Assembly (NCBI GenBank): GCA_035771175.1
Contig: CM069593.1
Location: forward strand, 33,120,741-33,184,740
Direction of reading: 5' to 3'
DNA: 64,000 nt
Origin: Paratinospora sagittata
Taxonomy: Eukaryota > Streptophyta > Magnoliopsida > Ranunculales > Menispermaceae
Shown here: one piece after another, positions 20,930 to 32,824 of the stretch
Layout: each line of letters opens with the position of its first letter
Position numbering within the stretch: position 1 is the first letter of the stretch
Position numbers and translations under genes: made by a program
The notes under the pieces: model-generated
Seen by the model: only the letters and a program-made list of their open reading frames with translations
What the model was told of the DNA's origin: nothing
The model's database searches: none

Positions 20930-22885
20930 GCAAGTTCAGTTAACCTTGCCCATGGGGGAGTTTGTCAAGATTTAGGGAACAAGGAAATGGATACACAACT
21001 CGACTGCGACACTTCTCAAGGCACAGCTTCGAGATCTATCCCTTGGTGATGAAAATGAATCACCAGCACTATACCCTCTCGAAGTACACGATGTCCCGAT
21101 AATATCTGAATTCCCAACAATTTTTCTAAATGACCTTCCTGGTCTACCTCCGGTTGGGGAATTCGATTTTGAAATCAATCTCATACTTAGGACCGAGCCT
21201 ATCTCAATTCCACCATACAGAATGTCAAATGTCGAGCTGGTCGAATTGGACAAACAAATGAAGAAATTAGAGAGTAATGGCTTCATCAGAAAAAGTTCAT
21301 CACCCTCGGGCGCTCCAGTTCTGTTTGTTCGCAAAAATGATGGTTTGTTATGACTTTGCATCGACTATCGCAAGCTGAATAACGTCACCATTAAGAACGG
21401 ATACCTGTTGCCCAGGATCAATGACTTGTTTGACCAACTCCGAGATGCCAAATACTTTTCTAAGATTGATTTACGATCCGATTATCACCAACTCCGGATC
21501 CGAGAGTCAGACATTACCAAGACGACATTGAGAAATCGGTACGGTCACTACGAGTTCTTGGTCATGCTGTAAGGTCTAACAAATGCACCTGCTGCATTCA
21601 TGGATTTGATAAACCGCATCTTTAGGTTATACTTAGACCGATTTGTGGTGGTTTTTGTGGACGATATCTTGATATATTCCTCAATCAAGGAAGACCATAA
21701 GATACATCTGAAGATAGTCCTCCAGACCTTGAGAAGCCACCAGTTGTATGAAAGTTGAGTAAGTGGGAATTTTGGGCGAAGCAATTTCAATTCCTAGGCC
21801 ATGTGGTTTCAGGCAATAGCATTGAGGTGGATCTTTCTAAGGTTGAAGCAATTTTAAACTGGAAGCAGCCTACCACTGTTACTCAGATTAGGAGTTTTCT
21901 TGGTTTGACTGGCTATTATAGACGCTTCATCAAGGACTTCTCAAAGATTGCTGAACCTATGACAAAGCTCACTTGGAAAGACGTGCGATTCATCTGGAAT
22001 CCCACCTGTGAAACATCATTTCAGGAATTGAAGAAGCGCCTCACGACGGCACCAGTACTAATCACTCCAAGAAATGCACTTGGATTTTCATTATACACCG
22101 ACGCCTCTCTCCAAGGCTTAGGTGCCGTACTAATGCAAGAAGGCCAAGTTGTCGCATATGCCTCGAGGTAACTAAAGATTCGTGAAGGTAATTACCCAAC
22201 ACATGACTTGGAACTTGCAACTGTCGTATTTGCACTAAAGTTATGGCGTCATTACCTATACGATGAACGGTTTGAGGTCTTCTCGGATCACAAGAGTCTT
22301 AAGTACATCTACAACCAGAGAGACCTAAATCTTCGCCAAAGACGATGGTTGGAATTCTTGAAAGATTATGACTTTCAACTCCAATACCATCCCGGTAAGG
22401 CCAATGTTGTGGCTGATGCCCTGAGTAGAAAATCTTATGTTGCTTACACTCTTAACTTCGAAATGGGGAAGTTGGCTACAGAGATGGAGAATTTTAACCT
22501 ACAACTGATCAAGGAGGGAGCAAGATCACAACTTTCTCTATTATCAGCCAACTCTAAGCTGGTTCGAAAGATTTCAGCAGCTCAAGCCAACGACCCTATA
22601 TTAATGGAGAAACGAGAACTTCTACTCAACGGACAGGACCTTCCTCACTGGTCGGTTTCTGAAGACGGGGTCGTTTTCTATAAAAAACGTCTCTGTCTAC
22701 CGAACGATCTTGAGAATCGGACAGAAGTACTCACTGAGATGCACTGTTCGAGGTTCGTTATGCATCCTGGGGGTGACAAGATGTACAAGGATGTCAAGCG
22801 ACAATTCTGGTTTTCTGGAATGAAGAAGGCGATAGCACGCTTCGTTGCTCGATGTCTCGTTTGCCAGCAAGTTAAGGCAGAATGA
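20930..22885 (+). pseudogene. pol: Reverse transcriptase, RNase H and integrase zinc region of element H
   Basis: Motifs in order: FDFEINLI, PPYRMSNVELVELDKQM, GFIRKSSSPSGAPVLFVRKNDG, stop at about 21352, then [30 protein letters not shown] (G replaced by D), [13 protein letters not shown] with the catalytic FVDD at 21654-21665, then [38 protein letters not shown], RNase H ([38 protein letters not shown]) and the tether [17 protein letters not shown]. The integrase HHCC zinc finger follows ([29 protein letters not shown]). There are at least four in-frame stops (about 21352, 21570, 21757, 22171) and a stop after QVKAE at 22883-22885. The catalytic RT dyad is intact, but the ORF is not. Confidence 0.85.
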
Positions 22886-23962
22886 AGACTTCCCTCTGGA
22901 CTTCTCCAGTCGTTACCTATTGGAGAATGGAAGTGGGAGGACATCGCAATGGATTTTGTTACGGCCTTGCCTCGAAATAATAAAGGGCAAGATGCTATAT
23001 GGGTTATCATTGACAGACTTACAAAGTTTGCACACTTTTTGCTAATAAAGTTCACGGATAACCCCGCCAAACTTGCCGAACTATATGAAAGAGAAATCGT
23101 ACGCCTGCATGGAATACCACTCACGATCGTCTCTTATCAAGACCCTCGATTCACATCAAAGATTTGAAAAAGCTTCCAGAGTAAAATGGGCTCTAAGATC
23201 ACCATGAGCACAGCCTTTCACCCTCAGACTGATGGGCAGTCAGAACGTCTTATCCAAATCTTGGAAGACACGTTACGGTGTTGCATTTTGAACTTTAATG
23301 ACTGATGGGCAAAGTACTTACATTTAGCTGAGTTTGCATACAACAACAGCTACCAAACTAGTATCAGTATGGCACCGTACGAGGCTCTCTATGGTCGCCC
23401 TTGCAGATCTCCGGTATGCTGGTTAGATATGGCAGATCAACCGCAGTTGGGCCCTGAACTATTTCAAGAGACTTCTGAGAAGATCGCACTAGTAAAGGAG
23501 CGACTTCGTGTTGCACAAAGTTGACAGAAGAGCTATGCTGACAAGCAGAGGCAACCTCTAGAATTTGATAAGGAGAACTTGGTTTTTCTAAATGTTCAGC
23601 CCACAAGAGGTGTCAAACGCTTTGGGATCAAAGGAAAGTTCTCCCCATGGTATATCGGTCCATTTCAGATCATTGAACGTATTGGTAAACTTGCTTATCG
23701 TCTATCCCTTCCATTGTCCATGTCTAAGGTTCATGACATTTTTCACGTATCCATGCTTCGAAAGTATCGTCCTGATCCTTCGCATAGCATCCCTCTAGCC
23801 GAAGTTCGAGTTGAGGAAGGAAATAGGTATCAGGAACTAAGGCGACGTAGCATACCACTTGTGAAGGTGCTCTGTGATCACCACGGAGTAGAGGAAGCAA
23901 CATGGGAACTAGAAACAACAATTGAACAGAAATACCCTAAATTGTTTTCTAGTAATAACTGA
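22886..23962 (+). pseudogene. int: Integrase core and chromodomain-like end of element H
   Basis: Continues pol: LPIGEWKWEDIAMDFVTALP carries the first catalytic Asp. The second is lost, as the CDRDPRF motif reads VSYQDPRF. The region [13 protein letters not shown] keeps the Glu. Then NNSYQTSISMAPYEALYGR, and the GPFQIIERIG..AYRL.LP GPY-like module. The end reads IPLVKVLCDHHGVEEATWEL, close to the chromodomain-type tail of Tekay/Del chromoviruses. Stops near 23165, 23305 and 23522 break the frame. Strand transfer by this integrase would not be possible. Confidence 0.85.
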
Positions 23963-24052
23963 CGATGAGATACATTGCACTATTTCACTTATCAATAAAA
24001 TGATGGAGCCTTGTTTACAAATATCTTAATACATCGTTTCACTTGAATAACT

Positions 24053-24570
24053 ATGCAGATGTCTGAAAATAATATAGATGGATATAACGATGCACACACG
24101 CAATGGCCTTCTTGGCAACTTGTGGCGACTCCTCCAGGATCTGAGTCAAATCACAACTACTTTCATCTCCAACTCCATCGCAACACAGACAATGATCCTT
24201 ATCGCCAGAGCATGCATAGCTTTTTTGTAACAATTTTGCCCAAAACAGTCCCATGACCTCATCTTGGCAGGATCTTCTACCAAAATTGTCAGGCGGCCAG
24301 ATTCGAGCAACAGCACGAAAAAGCATCCCACCGCTCAACCTACCTTCCCTTAAACGATGCAACCAACGCCCTACACCACCATCTGTTAAGCAAAGGTTGG
24401 AATCTTCTGAGGACGAATCCGACTTCATTTGCTCCCCATGGTTTCATGATGTTGAAGATTCCACCGGCCACAGTGCCATTCAGGGACCATACAGGCACTA
24501 CCCTGAGCTAGCAAACAATGACGACGACAATGAATCTCACGCAGATAGCCATCATAACTACTTGAACTGA
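24053..24570 (+). pseudogene. Post-pol small ORF of element H
   Basis: Between pol (ending 23962) and the polypurine tract. Read as two overlapping frames (24053-24256 and 24253-24570) that would join by one frame change. Acidic and Asp/Ser/His-rich at the end (SSEDESDFICSPW, NNDDDNESHADSHHNYLN). No recognisable domain and no membrane segment, so no envelope claim. Element J has a frame at the same place (56537-56989) that is also Ser/Asp-rich with an SSIPSDWCPS box comparable to DFICSPWF. It may be just decaying 3' sequence. Confidence 0.35.
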
Positions 24571-24591
24571 TTTCGAGGGCGAAATCCTTTT

Positions 24592-24604
24592 AAGGGGGGT
24601 GGAG
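24592..24604 (+). promoter_or_regulatory. Polypurine tract of element H
   Basis: AAGGGGGGTGGAG directly before the 3' LTR, preceded by TTTCGAGGGCGAAATCC, the text that commonly precedes this tract in Tekay/Del elements (also seen before 56985). Confidence 0.85.
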
Positions 24605-25979
24605 TATAATACTCTAGGTTTGCAAAAAAAAAATAAAAAAATTCGGGCACCTGCCCAAACCTTCAAGCACAATTTTTCCTATTTAAGGAACCCCTCCCCC
24701 TTCCCAATTCTCACACCAAAATCACTTCTCCTTGTGATTTTCCGTCTCTCTTTCACTCATTTTGAGTTTTTGTCTTCTCTTTTGAGACTCTCTTTCCGAG
24801 ACTCTTTGTGCGGTGCAACGCAGTTCTGCTCGGGGGAAGGCGCCAGTTCTTAAAGGAGTTTTTATCTGAAGGTGGGGCACGAAACATAGGTTTGCATGTC
24901 TTATAACTTTTATTAAAGTTTACACTCATTTATCATTATGTGTACTATTCATTTATACTGCGTTATTGCGTATAATGTTTATAGTTGTCATACTGATGCT
25001 TGTATATTTGGAGTTCATGTATCACACTGTTGTTATGCCGGATTAGTGGTCAATTTGGCTCAACCAGACTCAGTCTTGTCCTCAGTAACTTTAAATAGTG
25101 AACGAGAGGCAGTGTGCTGCTCTAGATGATTGGTATTTAAGTAGACCTCGTGTCTCACCTCTCAACTGGAGACTGATCTGGTTGGTCTTATTTAAAAGCC
25201 ATTAGCTTATACAAGTAATACTGAATGTCTTAACCTTGCACGTAGTGATACCGACCCTGATAAGGATCACCAGACGTTGCCAAATCCTGTCTAAATTTTA
25301 AGTGAAGACCGGACCAGTTCATGCATTGGCATCATTCATAGCACCACCTAGGGACGTATGTGGTTTATGATTCATAGAATAGTTAGAAGCAATGCTCGCT
25401 ATTCATTATATTTCTTTGGAGAGGGACGCACAATGAGAACCTGGCTACTCCTGGGGAGGGACATTTGTACGTGAATCCAGAGCCTCATTCCTGAGGAGGG
25501 ACGTACAATGAGAACCCGACTACTCTTGGGGAGGGACATCTGTACGTTCACTCAGGCGATGTACAATCATCAAACCAATACGAGACGGTGTCATGCATAC
25601 ATACATGTTGGATTGATTATGATGCTCTAATATGTATTTAAGATATTTGATTATGAAGTTTGCTTTATTAATTGTTATATTCACAAACTATTTTACCCAC
25701 TGAGCGTGTAGCTCACCCCGTTGTTATACAATTTTTCACAGGGAGTTAAGGTGGACTGGGTGCAGGTTTTTGGGCCCACATTTTATACCCTTTGTATTAT
25801 TCATTGGGGATTTTGAGAGAATGTTCCCTTAACTATTTCATGTACAAATATATTCTGAAATTAATGAAATCAAAGTTGTACTTAATCGTGTTTCCGTACG
25901 CTCAATTATTGTTATAATGCATTCGCCCCCCGTCCGTGAGTGTCCCGCCGGTTTATATGCGTTCGGGCGGGGTGTGACA
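24605..25979 (+). repeat. 3' LTR of element H
   Basis: Starts TATAATACTCTAGG, ends GTGTGACA at 25979. It parallels the 5' LTR over its whole length, including the duplicated GGGGAGGGACAT units (about 25415-25555). Confidence 0.85.
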
Positions 25980-26585
25980 TTCTTCCTCATCATCATCATT
26001 TTCTTCTTCTTTTGGAATTTGGTTTAATCTTCTTGATTTTTCTTTTTATAATTTTTAAGATTTGTTTAGATAAGTGGTGTGATTTAATTCATTTGTTCTT
26101 AATTCTTTTTCATTGTTTTACTTTTCTAAGACTTTCTTCTTGGTTCATTTTCACCTTTTTTTATATTTTTTGTTAAATTTACTACATGTGGTTTATTAGT
26201 TTTTTCTTTAATTATAAAAGTGAAAAAAAAGAAAAAAATATATTTTTTGAGCTAAGTAGCAAATTACGATCTTTGCGAAACAAGCCATTGACGACTTTTC
26301 TGTTTTTTCTCTAATTATTTAGAAAATTTCCATACATCTTTGTTCTAGTTTATATTTCTCTTTTCCCCCTTTATTAACTCATTTTCTACTCTTATTTTTG
26401 AGCTACTTTAATTGATTCATACTTCTTTGTTTTGTTTTTTTTTTATTTTCATACATGATATAAGGCAAAAGGGGGGAAGATTGAGTTGAAAGAAAGTTGT
26501 AGGATTGGTAGTATTTTGGAATGATGTAAAATGTCTAGGAAATGGATTAGAAATGGTTATAAAAAATAAAGGTAAAAGGATTAGA
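25980..26585. other. Unassigned T-rich sequence right of element H
   Basis: Continues the CT-rich target of element H, then T-rich text with no convincing frame (the 25940-26176 frame is low-complexity). Nothing recognisable. Confidence 0.4.
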
Positions 26586-27050
26586 GTACCAAAATGAGTT
26601 AGATTGTGTCCTTGGTATCACACTTAAGGCTAGATTGTATTACACAAACCCAAAGGAAAGAAAAATCAAATCTTAAACTCTGTTCCATGCTCCAAAAAGA
26701 AGATTACAATCCTATTTATAGACTCTTCCGGCACAAAAGATCAATCATCATCAATGATCCTTGAAAAATACATGCATTAAAACTCTAAGACGTTGACAAC
26801 CCCTAGGAATTCTAAGTATTTCATTGAAAATCTATGAACTCCCTAAGAAATCTAAGAACTCTATAAAAACTCTAAAAATAGTTATGACTACTATTTGTTT
26901 TTTCTAGGAAAACTAAGACACTTAATACTCCTTGGTGGAAAAACCAACTCTTTGACTTTCTTTATTAATGAGGTGACCTATAAAATGCCACAAATAGCTA
27001 CCCCATCTTTTAGAGTTCCAAATCAGAATTTGTGCCTTGGAATCATTTTC
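26586..27050 (-). repeat. 3' LTR of a minus-strand chromovirus, probable
   Basis: Lies directly downstream (on the minus strand) of a chromodomain tail and a purine run AGGAGAGGGGAAAA at about 27046-27059. The region has a leader-like CCTATTTATAGACTC at about 26710. Ends are not defined by TG/CA that I can fix with confidence. Confidence 0.4.
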
Positions 27051-27590
27051 CCCTCTCCTATGATAAACTTTTCTTGATTCCTGCCACTTGTCTACTTCAA
27101 TTATCCCAGGCTTCGAAAAACCCATCTCGACGAGTTAAAAATATGGAATCTATCATAAAGATCATGATTTAGTCGTTGGAATTCATCATTTATGATTCAA
27201 GTACAATCTGAAAGTGGTCGCGTTATCCATTTAACAAGATATTTTTTATAACCACCACCTCTTGTGGAAGAATTCTGGTAGTCAACAATGTGTTTAAGGT
27301 CATCCTTTGAACTTGGTACAGATGGAAGGCTAGCATTGGAACCTCCATTTGATGTATTTTCTTCATGTCTGAGATAGAGAGTGAAATCCTTTATGTTAAA
27401 ATTTTGTTGATTCTCATATTTTTTGGCAAATCAAGGACATAAGCATTAGCGTTAACTCAATTAAGAATTTTGTATGGACCAACATTTTTGGAATGTAGCT
27501 TTTTGTAGGTACCTTTTGGATAACATTCAAGCCTGATATTGTTGGCAAAGAGTGGAACCATACCCCCAAAGTGTGAGTCGTACTCAACCT
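27050..27590 (-). pseudogene. pol: Chromodomain end of a minus-strand gypsy pol
   Basis: On the minus strand, pieces in several frames read KGTYKKLHSKNVGPYKIL, NANAYVLDLPKNM, then VDYQNSSTRGGGYKKYLVKW, PLSDCT, stop, DEFQRLNHDLYDRF. This is the pattern of the GPY module followed by a chromodomain (tyrosine-rich KYLVKW, then S.CTW) at the end of chromovirus integrases. Only the last 180 codons or so are present. Upstream it is joined at about 27590 to an unrelated gag-like gene, near a repeated CCTGA.ATTGTTGGCA word (27532-27546 and 27589-27603), so this is a recombinant junction. Confidence 0.6.
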
Positions 27591-29038
27591 GACATTGTTG
27601 GCAAGTTCATCCTTGACTGCCTCTTTAGCAATATCGAGCGGACACCCAACCAAGAAACCAGGAAGAGAAAACTCGAAGTCATCAAACCTGGTGACTGGTT
27701 TTGTGGCGACCTCAGTCCCCACCCTTGCCTGTTTTGACCTCGTCTCAGGGTCTGGTTGATCTGAGGATGGGCGAGGGCAAGATGATCGACCTTCAAAGGT
27801 GTCAACGGTTCCTTCTGAGGCCGCTGCTTAAATAGTTGGGCGGGCATCAAAAGGCCGAGTGGGAGTGCCCTTGGACACGAGCACAATGTTCTTTTCGACA
27901 CTCGAAAGATAAACAAAATTCTCAGAGTGGCTGGCAGATGGAGCCTCTGCCTCCTTCGACAATTGCGTCCTCACTGCGGCCTCGGTCATCTTCCTGTTAG
28001 CGCTCGCATCGAAACTAAGCTTAAGGTGTCCCATGTCCTTGGCAAGGTTCGTGAAAGCCTCCTTATGAAATGAGCTCTTATTCTTGGCTGAGCTTCTTTT
28101 CCTCTTCTTCTTTGACGAACCCTCTTCGGTAGATTCTATCGATTTTCTTTCTGCGAACTCAAGCTACTTTTTCTTGTGTGGAAAATTGTAACAAGATTGG
28201 TAACCTCTGAGTCAGTAAAAATAACCGAGGAGAAGGGACAAAAATGATAAAGGAAAAACACATGCATGCAACGTCCACCGACCTCCCATAAACAGCTTCT
28301 CGTAATCAATCAGCTTCGTAGCATACAATCGAGAGACCATCAAGATGTTTTTAGCTTTGTTTTTTTCTTGGGGAAGACTTCAAATGTGGTTCAAATGACT
28401 GAAATCAATCTAGCTAGAATTTATATCTGGTGCCTCCTAGATCGCTGTGAAAGGACACGGGTTAGCCATAAGCACAAGAAGTAGGGGAAAATGATTCAAC
28501 GCTAATGACCTAAGGAGTAAGATCAGTACTTGGGGATCTATAGTCAGTAGGTATGTGTCTCGTCATGTCTTTACTAGCCCAATCCCCTGAGATGAAAAAC
28601 CACTTGTCCTTCCAGGACTTGTTTGAGGTCGAAGGTTCGATAATGAGAGGACCTAACTTGAAGCCCTAGCCCGCAACGCAATACCAACCATTTTTATGAG
28701 GGTCAGGCTTGACAATATACGACTTACAAAACTCATAATGGTTTAACTTTGGCCGCCCATTCTCCTTATATAGGAGCCGACAAGACATCAAAACTCGCCA
28801 AAAATTAGGACTAAGCTGGGTAGGGGCCAAACTCAATTAGAAAATGGTATAGGCCACTTTGTAATGCAAATGGAGGTGAACTTCATATTTAAAGAGGAAA
28901 GTATTGAAGGTGATCAACCCATTGGGGGCTGACTCGATTTTTCTCCTTGGATTGAAGCCCAAAACTTTACCGAGATCGAAAGCTCGAGCTCATTCCAAAG
29001 CCACTGCAGCTTCAGGTCAGTTACCGTAGAAGGGTAAA
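27590..29038 (-). pseudogene. Gag-like 'putative gypsy type transposon' gene, broken
   Basis: Reading down the minus strand from 29038: FDLGKVLGFNPRRKIE, then LSLAPTQLSPNFWRVLMSC, PKLNHYEFCKSYIV, GWYCVAG, STSNKSWKDKWFFISGDW. This order matches the 'putative gypsy type transposon' domain found in gag-like proteins of several plant retrotransposons (WRVLMSC, then F...Y...P....WYY, then NK.WK..FFFVSGDW). The second part (28140-27590) has an Arg/Lys/Ser patch and a coiled-coil-like alanine and glutamate stretch. Between them, 28141-28500 looks intron-like in places (GGTCGGTGG downstream of an open block, TTACTGACTCAG before the next). Stops and frame changes occur throughout. Family G LTR sequence starts at 29039. 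Confidence 0.55.
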
Positions 29039-29529
29039 TGTCACGACCCCATCCATAGGGTGATGTCACGACTGACACACAATACCACATACGCCATACA
29101 TAAACGTATATGATACTCTATCAGCCTTCCAATAATCTAACTTACCTAAAAATTTTGTCAGAATCTCCCCATAAATATAGGGTCTCACACGTACCTATTT
29201 AACAATACTTATTTTCCACAAGCCAAATATCATTCTCATTTCAAGATAATAAACACATATATAATTTCTATATTCAAAACCCATAACTCATATCCATTTC
29301 CATCCATCAATTCATCCAGTGATAACATATATACAATATGAGGTGATATATACATATATACAACTCAAAATAACAAACCCAGCTTTTCAACACATACATC
29401 AAAGTCTGAAGAGTCTTTTACTCTTCACGTGTTTTCCTCTTTCCCTTGGAATCCGTTCCTGAAATGTTTGACAAGAAAGGGTTGGCTACAATAAGCTCAG
29501 TGAATATTTTTAGTATGACATCATATATG
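29039..29529 (-). repeat. Family G LTR fragment
   Basis: Starts TGTCACGACCCC like other chromovirus LTR ends and shares text with 7773-8250 (GACCCC..., GTCAGAATCTCCCCATAAA versus GACAATGTATCCCTATAAA, TTCCTGAAATG/TGTCACAAACCTGG area). Cut on the right by the SIRE-type LTR starting at 29530. Confidence 0.5.
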
Positions 29530-30232
29530 TGTTAAACCAAGAACCCTCATGACCCATATGAGAGGTATTTTGATGATTACAAACTACATTCCACACTATA
29601 TCAATTATTGATGAAGATATATCATTTATATGCAAAAAACCTTTATGACGATTTCTCAAGTCAAGATAGCTTTGGACGATTCTCAAGCATCAGATGATAT
29701 TGTAATTACTTTAGTTTGTTTAGAATTGTCTTTAGGCTTGTAGAGTCTTATCTAGATATGTTCAGCAACTTCTTCCTATTTCTTGAAGTTTTCAAAATGG
29801 ATTTTCATTAGTTTCAAAGTGTTTGAACCTTGATGAAAATGAATTTAATAGATCGATTCAAATGGTTTCAAATGAATTTCAAATTCTATAAATGATCTAT
29901 GTTCATTTGATTTGATCCGAAGTGTATAAAAATTGATTTAATTCATTGGATTTCAAAATAAAAAAAATAGTTGAATTTCTGTGAAATATTGAGCAGAATG
30001 CTCATGGCGTTCAGGATGCTGAAGCAGTAGCCAATTTACTTAAAAGCAGGTTTGCACTGCAGGACACTCCTATCGCTATAGGAAGCTCAAGATTTCTAAA
30101 AATCTTGGAGCACATTCTAGCAGGATGCTCCTATCACTACACGACGCTCAAGATTTCTGGAAAGTCTTGGAGTTCAGTCCAGTAGGACGCTCAAGCTCAA
30201 TAGCTCCCTCCTAAAACTAAGGTTGTAAAAGA
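29530..30232 (+). repeat. SIRE-type LTR, family B-like, 5' part
   Basis: Starts TGTTAAACC then ACCCTCATGACCC and TATTTTGATGATTACAAAC, as at 9481. It has three or four GGACGCT/GGATGCT hairpin arms (30000-30210). It runs straight into pol coding sequence, so the rest of the LTR, the leader, gag, protease and integrase were lost by internal deletion. Confidence 0.65.
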
Positions 30233-30900
30233 ATCCATCCATGTCAACTTTGATGAAAGTGATCCTGAAAAGAGTATTAGAAATGAAGTTGAAAAGATAA
30301 ATATCAATGATGAAGGTGACACTGCTAGAGTTTTGTAGACTGAGGTTAATGATGAAACATCATTGGAAACTCCTAAGAATTCAAGATTGCTTCTCAGTCA
30401 TTCTTAGGTGATCCATATAAAGGTGTGACAACTAGAACTTCAATTCACAAGGACCAAGAGCTTGTAGCTTTTGTGTCTCAAATTGAACCTACTAAAGTAG
30501 AAGATGCATTGAAAGATGAGAATTGGATTGTTGTTATGCAAGAAGAGCTAGGACATTTCACTAGAAATAAAGTATGGGAATTGATTCCTAGGCCTTCTCA
30601 TTGTTATTGAAACAAAATGGGTGTTTAGGAATAAGAAGGATGAATAAGGTGTAATTGTCCGAAACAAAGCTAGATTGGTTGCACAAGGGTACAACCAAGA
30701 AGAGGGCATTGATTATGAAGAAGCCTTTGCCCCAGTAGCAAGATTAGAGGCTATCAGAATGCTACTTGCCTACACTTGCTATAAAATTTTTCCCTTATAC
30801 CAAATGGATGTCAAAAGTGCCTTTCTAAATGGCCATATCAATGAAAAGGTATATGAGGAACAACCTTAAGGTTTTGAGGACTCTCATCCCGAAACATGTA
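30233..30900 (+). pseudogene. pol: SIRE-type copia reverse transcriptase, first part
   Basis: Reads LVAFVSQIEPTKVEDALKDE, NWIVVMQEELGHFTRNKVWELIPRP, KTKWVFRNKKDE, stop, then [54 protein letters not shown] and EEQP, stop, GFEDSHPET. These are canonical blocks of the Ty1/copia reverse transcriptase; [10 protein letters not shown] contains the first catalytic Asp. Stops occur near 30608, 30648 and 30867. The gene is interrupted at 30900 by a family D LTR and resumes at 36053. Confidence 0.85.
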
Positions 30901-32824
30901 TGTTGGCCCAGATGTGTCCGAGAGGGGAGTGAGTTGGACACTTAGCAGATTTTAACCTTTCTTTTAAATGTATGAAATACTAAAAGCAGATTAAACAAGT
31001 ATGGTAAATCAAGCATGATAACAATAAGAAATGCAAGATTTAGAGTGGTTCGGCCCTGCCTACATCCACTACCTAACTTCCTCAATTAGAATTTGTCCAA
31101 ACTCCACTAAGGATCTTCTTACAGGTGAAGACCAAACCATTACACCTCAATGTATGGGCTTGAGAATAAACGTTTCTCAACTTCCGGGTGTGAGAATGAC
31201 CATTACAACTAGAGCAATACTTGCTCTAAGCCAGTGACTATCTAGTCACCGAAACCAAGGTACAATATGAGATATGATTCCTTTTACTTAGAATCAAAGT
31301 GATACTTACAAAGCTTTGGATTGAACCTTATGTTACGACAGATTCAACAAGATATGTATGATGAAGTTCAGCTGAAAACTGGTTCAAAAAGCTTTTGTCT
31401 TCTTCAATGGATTTTTGAAAAAGATATAGATGAAGATCAACTAATCTAGAAGACTTAACGTATTTCAAAAAGATCGAGAGTTCAAAGTAGTGAGTAGAAG
31501 ACTAACTTCCAAAAGTTTTTACACAAGTGAAAATAGTTAAAAGGTTTTGAATGGTTTTCAGTTTTCGTATTTGATAGATAAATATTTTTTATCTGCTCCA
31601 AGGCAACATATATATAGAAACAACAATGGCGCAATCAACTTGAAGTTAAGTACTTTTGGCACACAAAGTTATTTCAAAAACAATGAACACATTCTTTCCC
31701 AAAGAGGATTTGATTCAGTCTGTGCAACTACGACAACAACACTTGAATCTTCTGATCATTCATGAGAGTGAAATGTTCTAATAAAGTATTTGAATGTTCT
31801 GAAAAGATTCAAAAGTTCTGAAAAAGTTTTGCTCAGTTCTGAAAAGTTTCTTTTGAAAAGTGTAGGTGTCAGCTTTATGAGAGTGTTGGATTAGCGTCCT
31901 GATTGGTCAATTAGCGTCCTGACGCATGATGTCAACTTTGTCGTTTTGTTCCTTAAGGATGCTCATGGATCATAAGTTTCCTGGTGAACTGAGAAATGAG
32001 GACGCTACAAAGAATGTAAGCGTCCTGACTTACTTAACGAATAAAGACGAGAAAAGTTGTGAGGGCGCTAATAAAAAGTTAGCGTCTTTACACGTTTGAA
32101 ACAAGTAAAACATAAGAGCGCTAATAAGGTTATGAGCGTCCTGATGTTTTTGAATGTGTTAGAATTCATAAAACGATAAGTACGCAGAAGAACAATCAAC
32201 GTCCTGAGTGTTACTAAGTTGGTTCTTAAGTGAGGGCGCCCATGTTCAAGTAGCGTCCTGAAAGTTTTCCAACTTATAACTGCAGCATCCTTAAAGATTT
32301 AAATCATTAAAAACTCAAAAATCAGTCGGCGAGCTGATATTGAATCAGCGTCCTGACAAGTTCATCGATTGACTCAATGAGGACACTACTGATGAAGTAA
32401 GCGTCCTGATGGATATGAATGATTCAACCTTGAACTCTATCAGCATCCTAATGTTTCATCAGTGTCTTGACTTTCCAAGTCCAGTAGGAGGCTGCTAAGA
32501 CATTAGCGTCCTGATGGACACTTAAAAACAATTTTGATTTTTCATTTAAAACTCGATAAACACAATTAAAGTCTTGGTATTTTTTGGATCAAATCAAAAA
32601 TAGAAAATTTAATGTAAATGATCAAAAATCAACTCGACTAAATCATGCAATCATGCATATTACTAAATCATATGATAAAAGATGTTCTACAACCTAAATA
32701 CACTCTAATCCTATAAAATATGTCTTCAAATGATCATGGCCTTCAAATAGATCTTGATAGCATTTTCAGCATGCATCATTGAATCCTTGAAACCTTCATG
32801 TACGATTAGATGTGCTATGCATAC
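30901..32824 (-). mobile_element. Solo LTR, family D, first part (plus-strand left)
   Basis: Begins TGTTGGCCCAGATGTG (sense end) and contains the hairpin ladder at about 31960-32520 with arms AGGACGCT/AGCGTCCT and AGGGCGCT/AGCGTCTT, and a short GGTGTGAGAA/TTCTCAAC pair near 31170-31200. Split at 32824 by a family E solo LTR; the remaining sense start is 35971-36052. Confidence 0.75.

Larger units (their letters stand above)
15094..25979 (+). mobile_element. Element H: Tekay/Del-like Ty3/gypsy retrotransposon
   Basis: A 10.9 kb element with two LTRs (15094-16478 and 24605-25979), Met primer site, extra pre-gag ORF, structured spacer, gag, protease, reverse transcriptase, RNase H, integrase with a chromodomain-like tail, a small post-pol ORF and a polypurine tract. 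Flanks are TTTTT (15089-15093) and TTCTT (25980-25984), compatible with a decayed 5-bp duplication in CT-rich DNA. Many stops and frameshifts make it non-autonomous now. Its LTRs are visibly similar over their length with scattered changes. Confidence 0.85.

Noticed and set aside
22678..23124. 148-codon minus-strand frame over integrase
   Set aside because: Shadow of the integrase coding strand, which has clear motifs on the plus strand.
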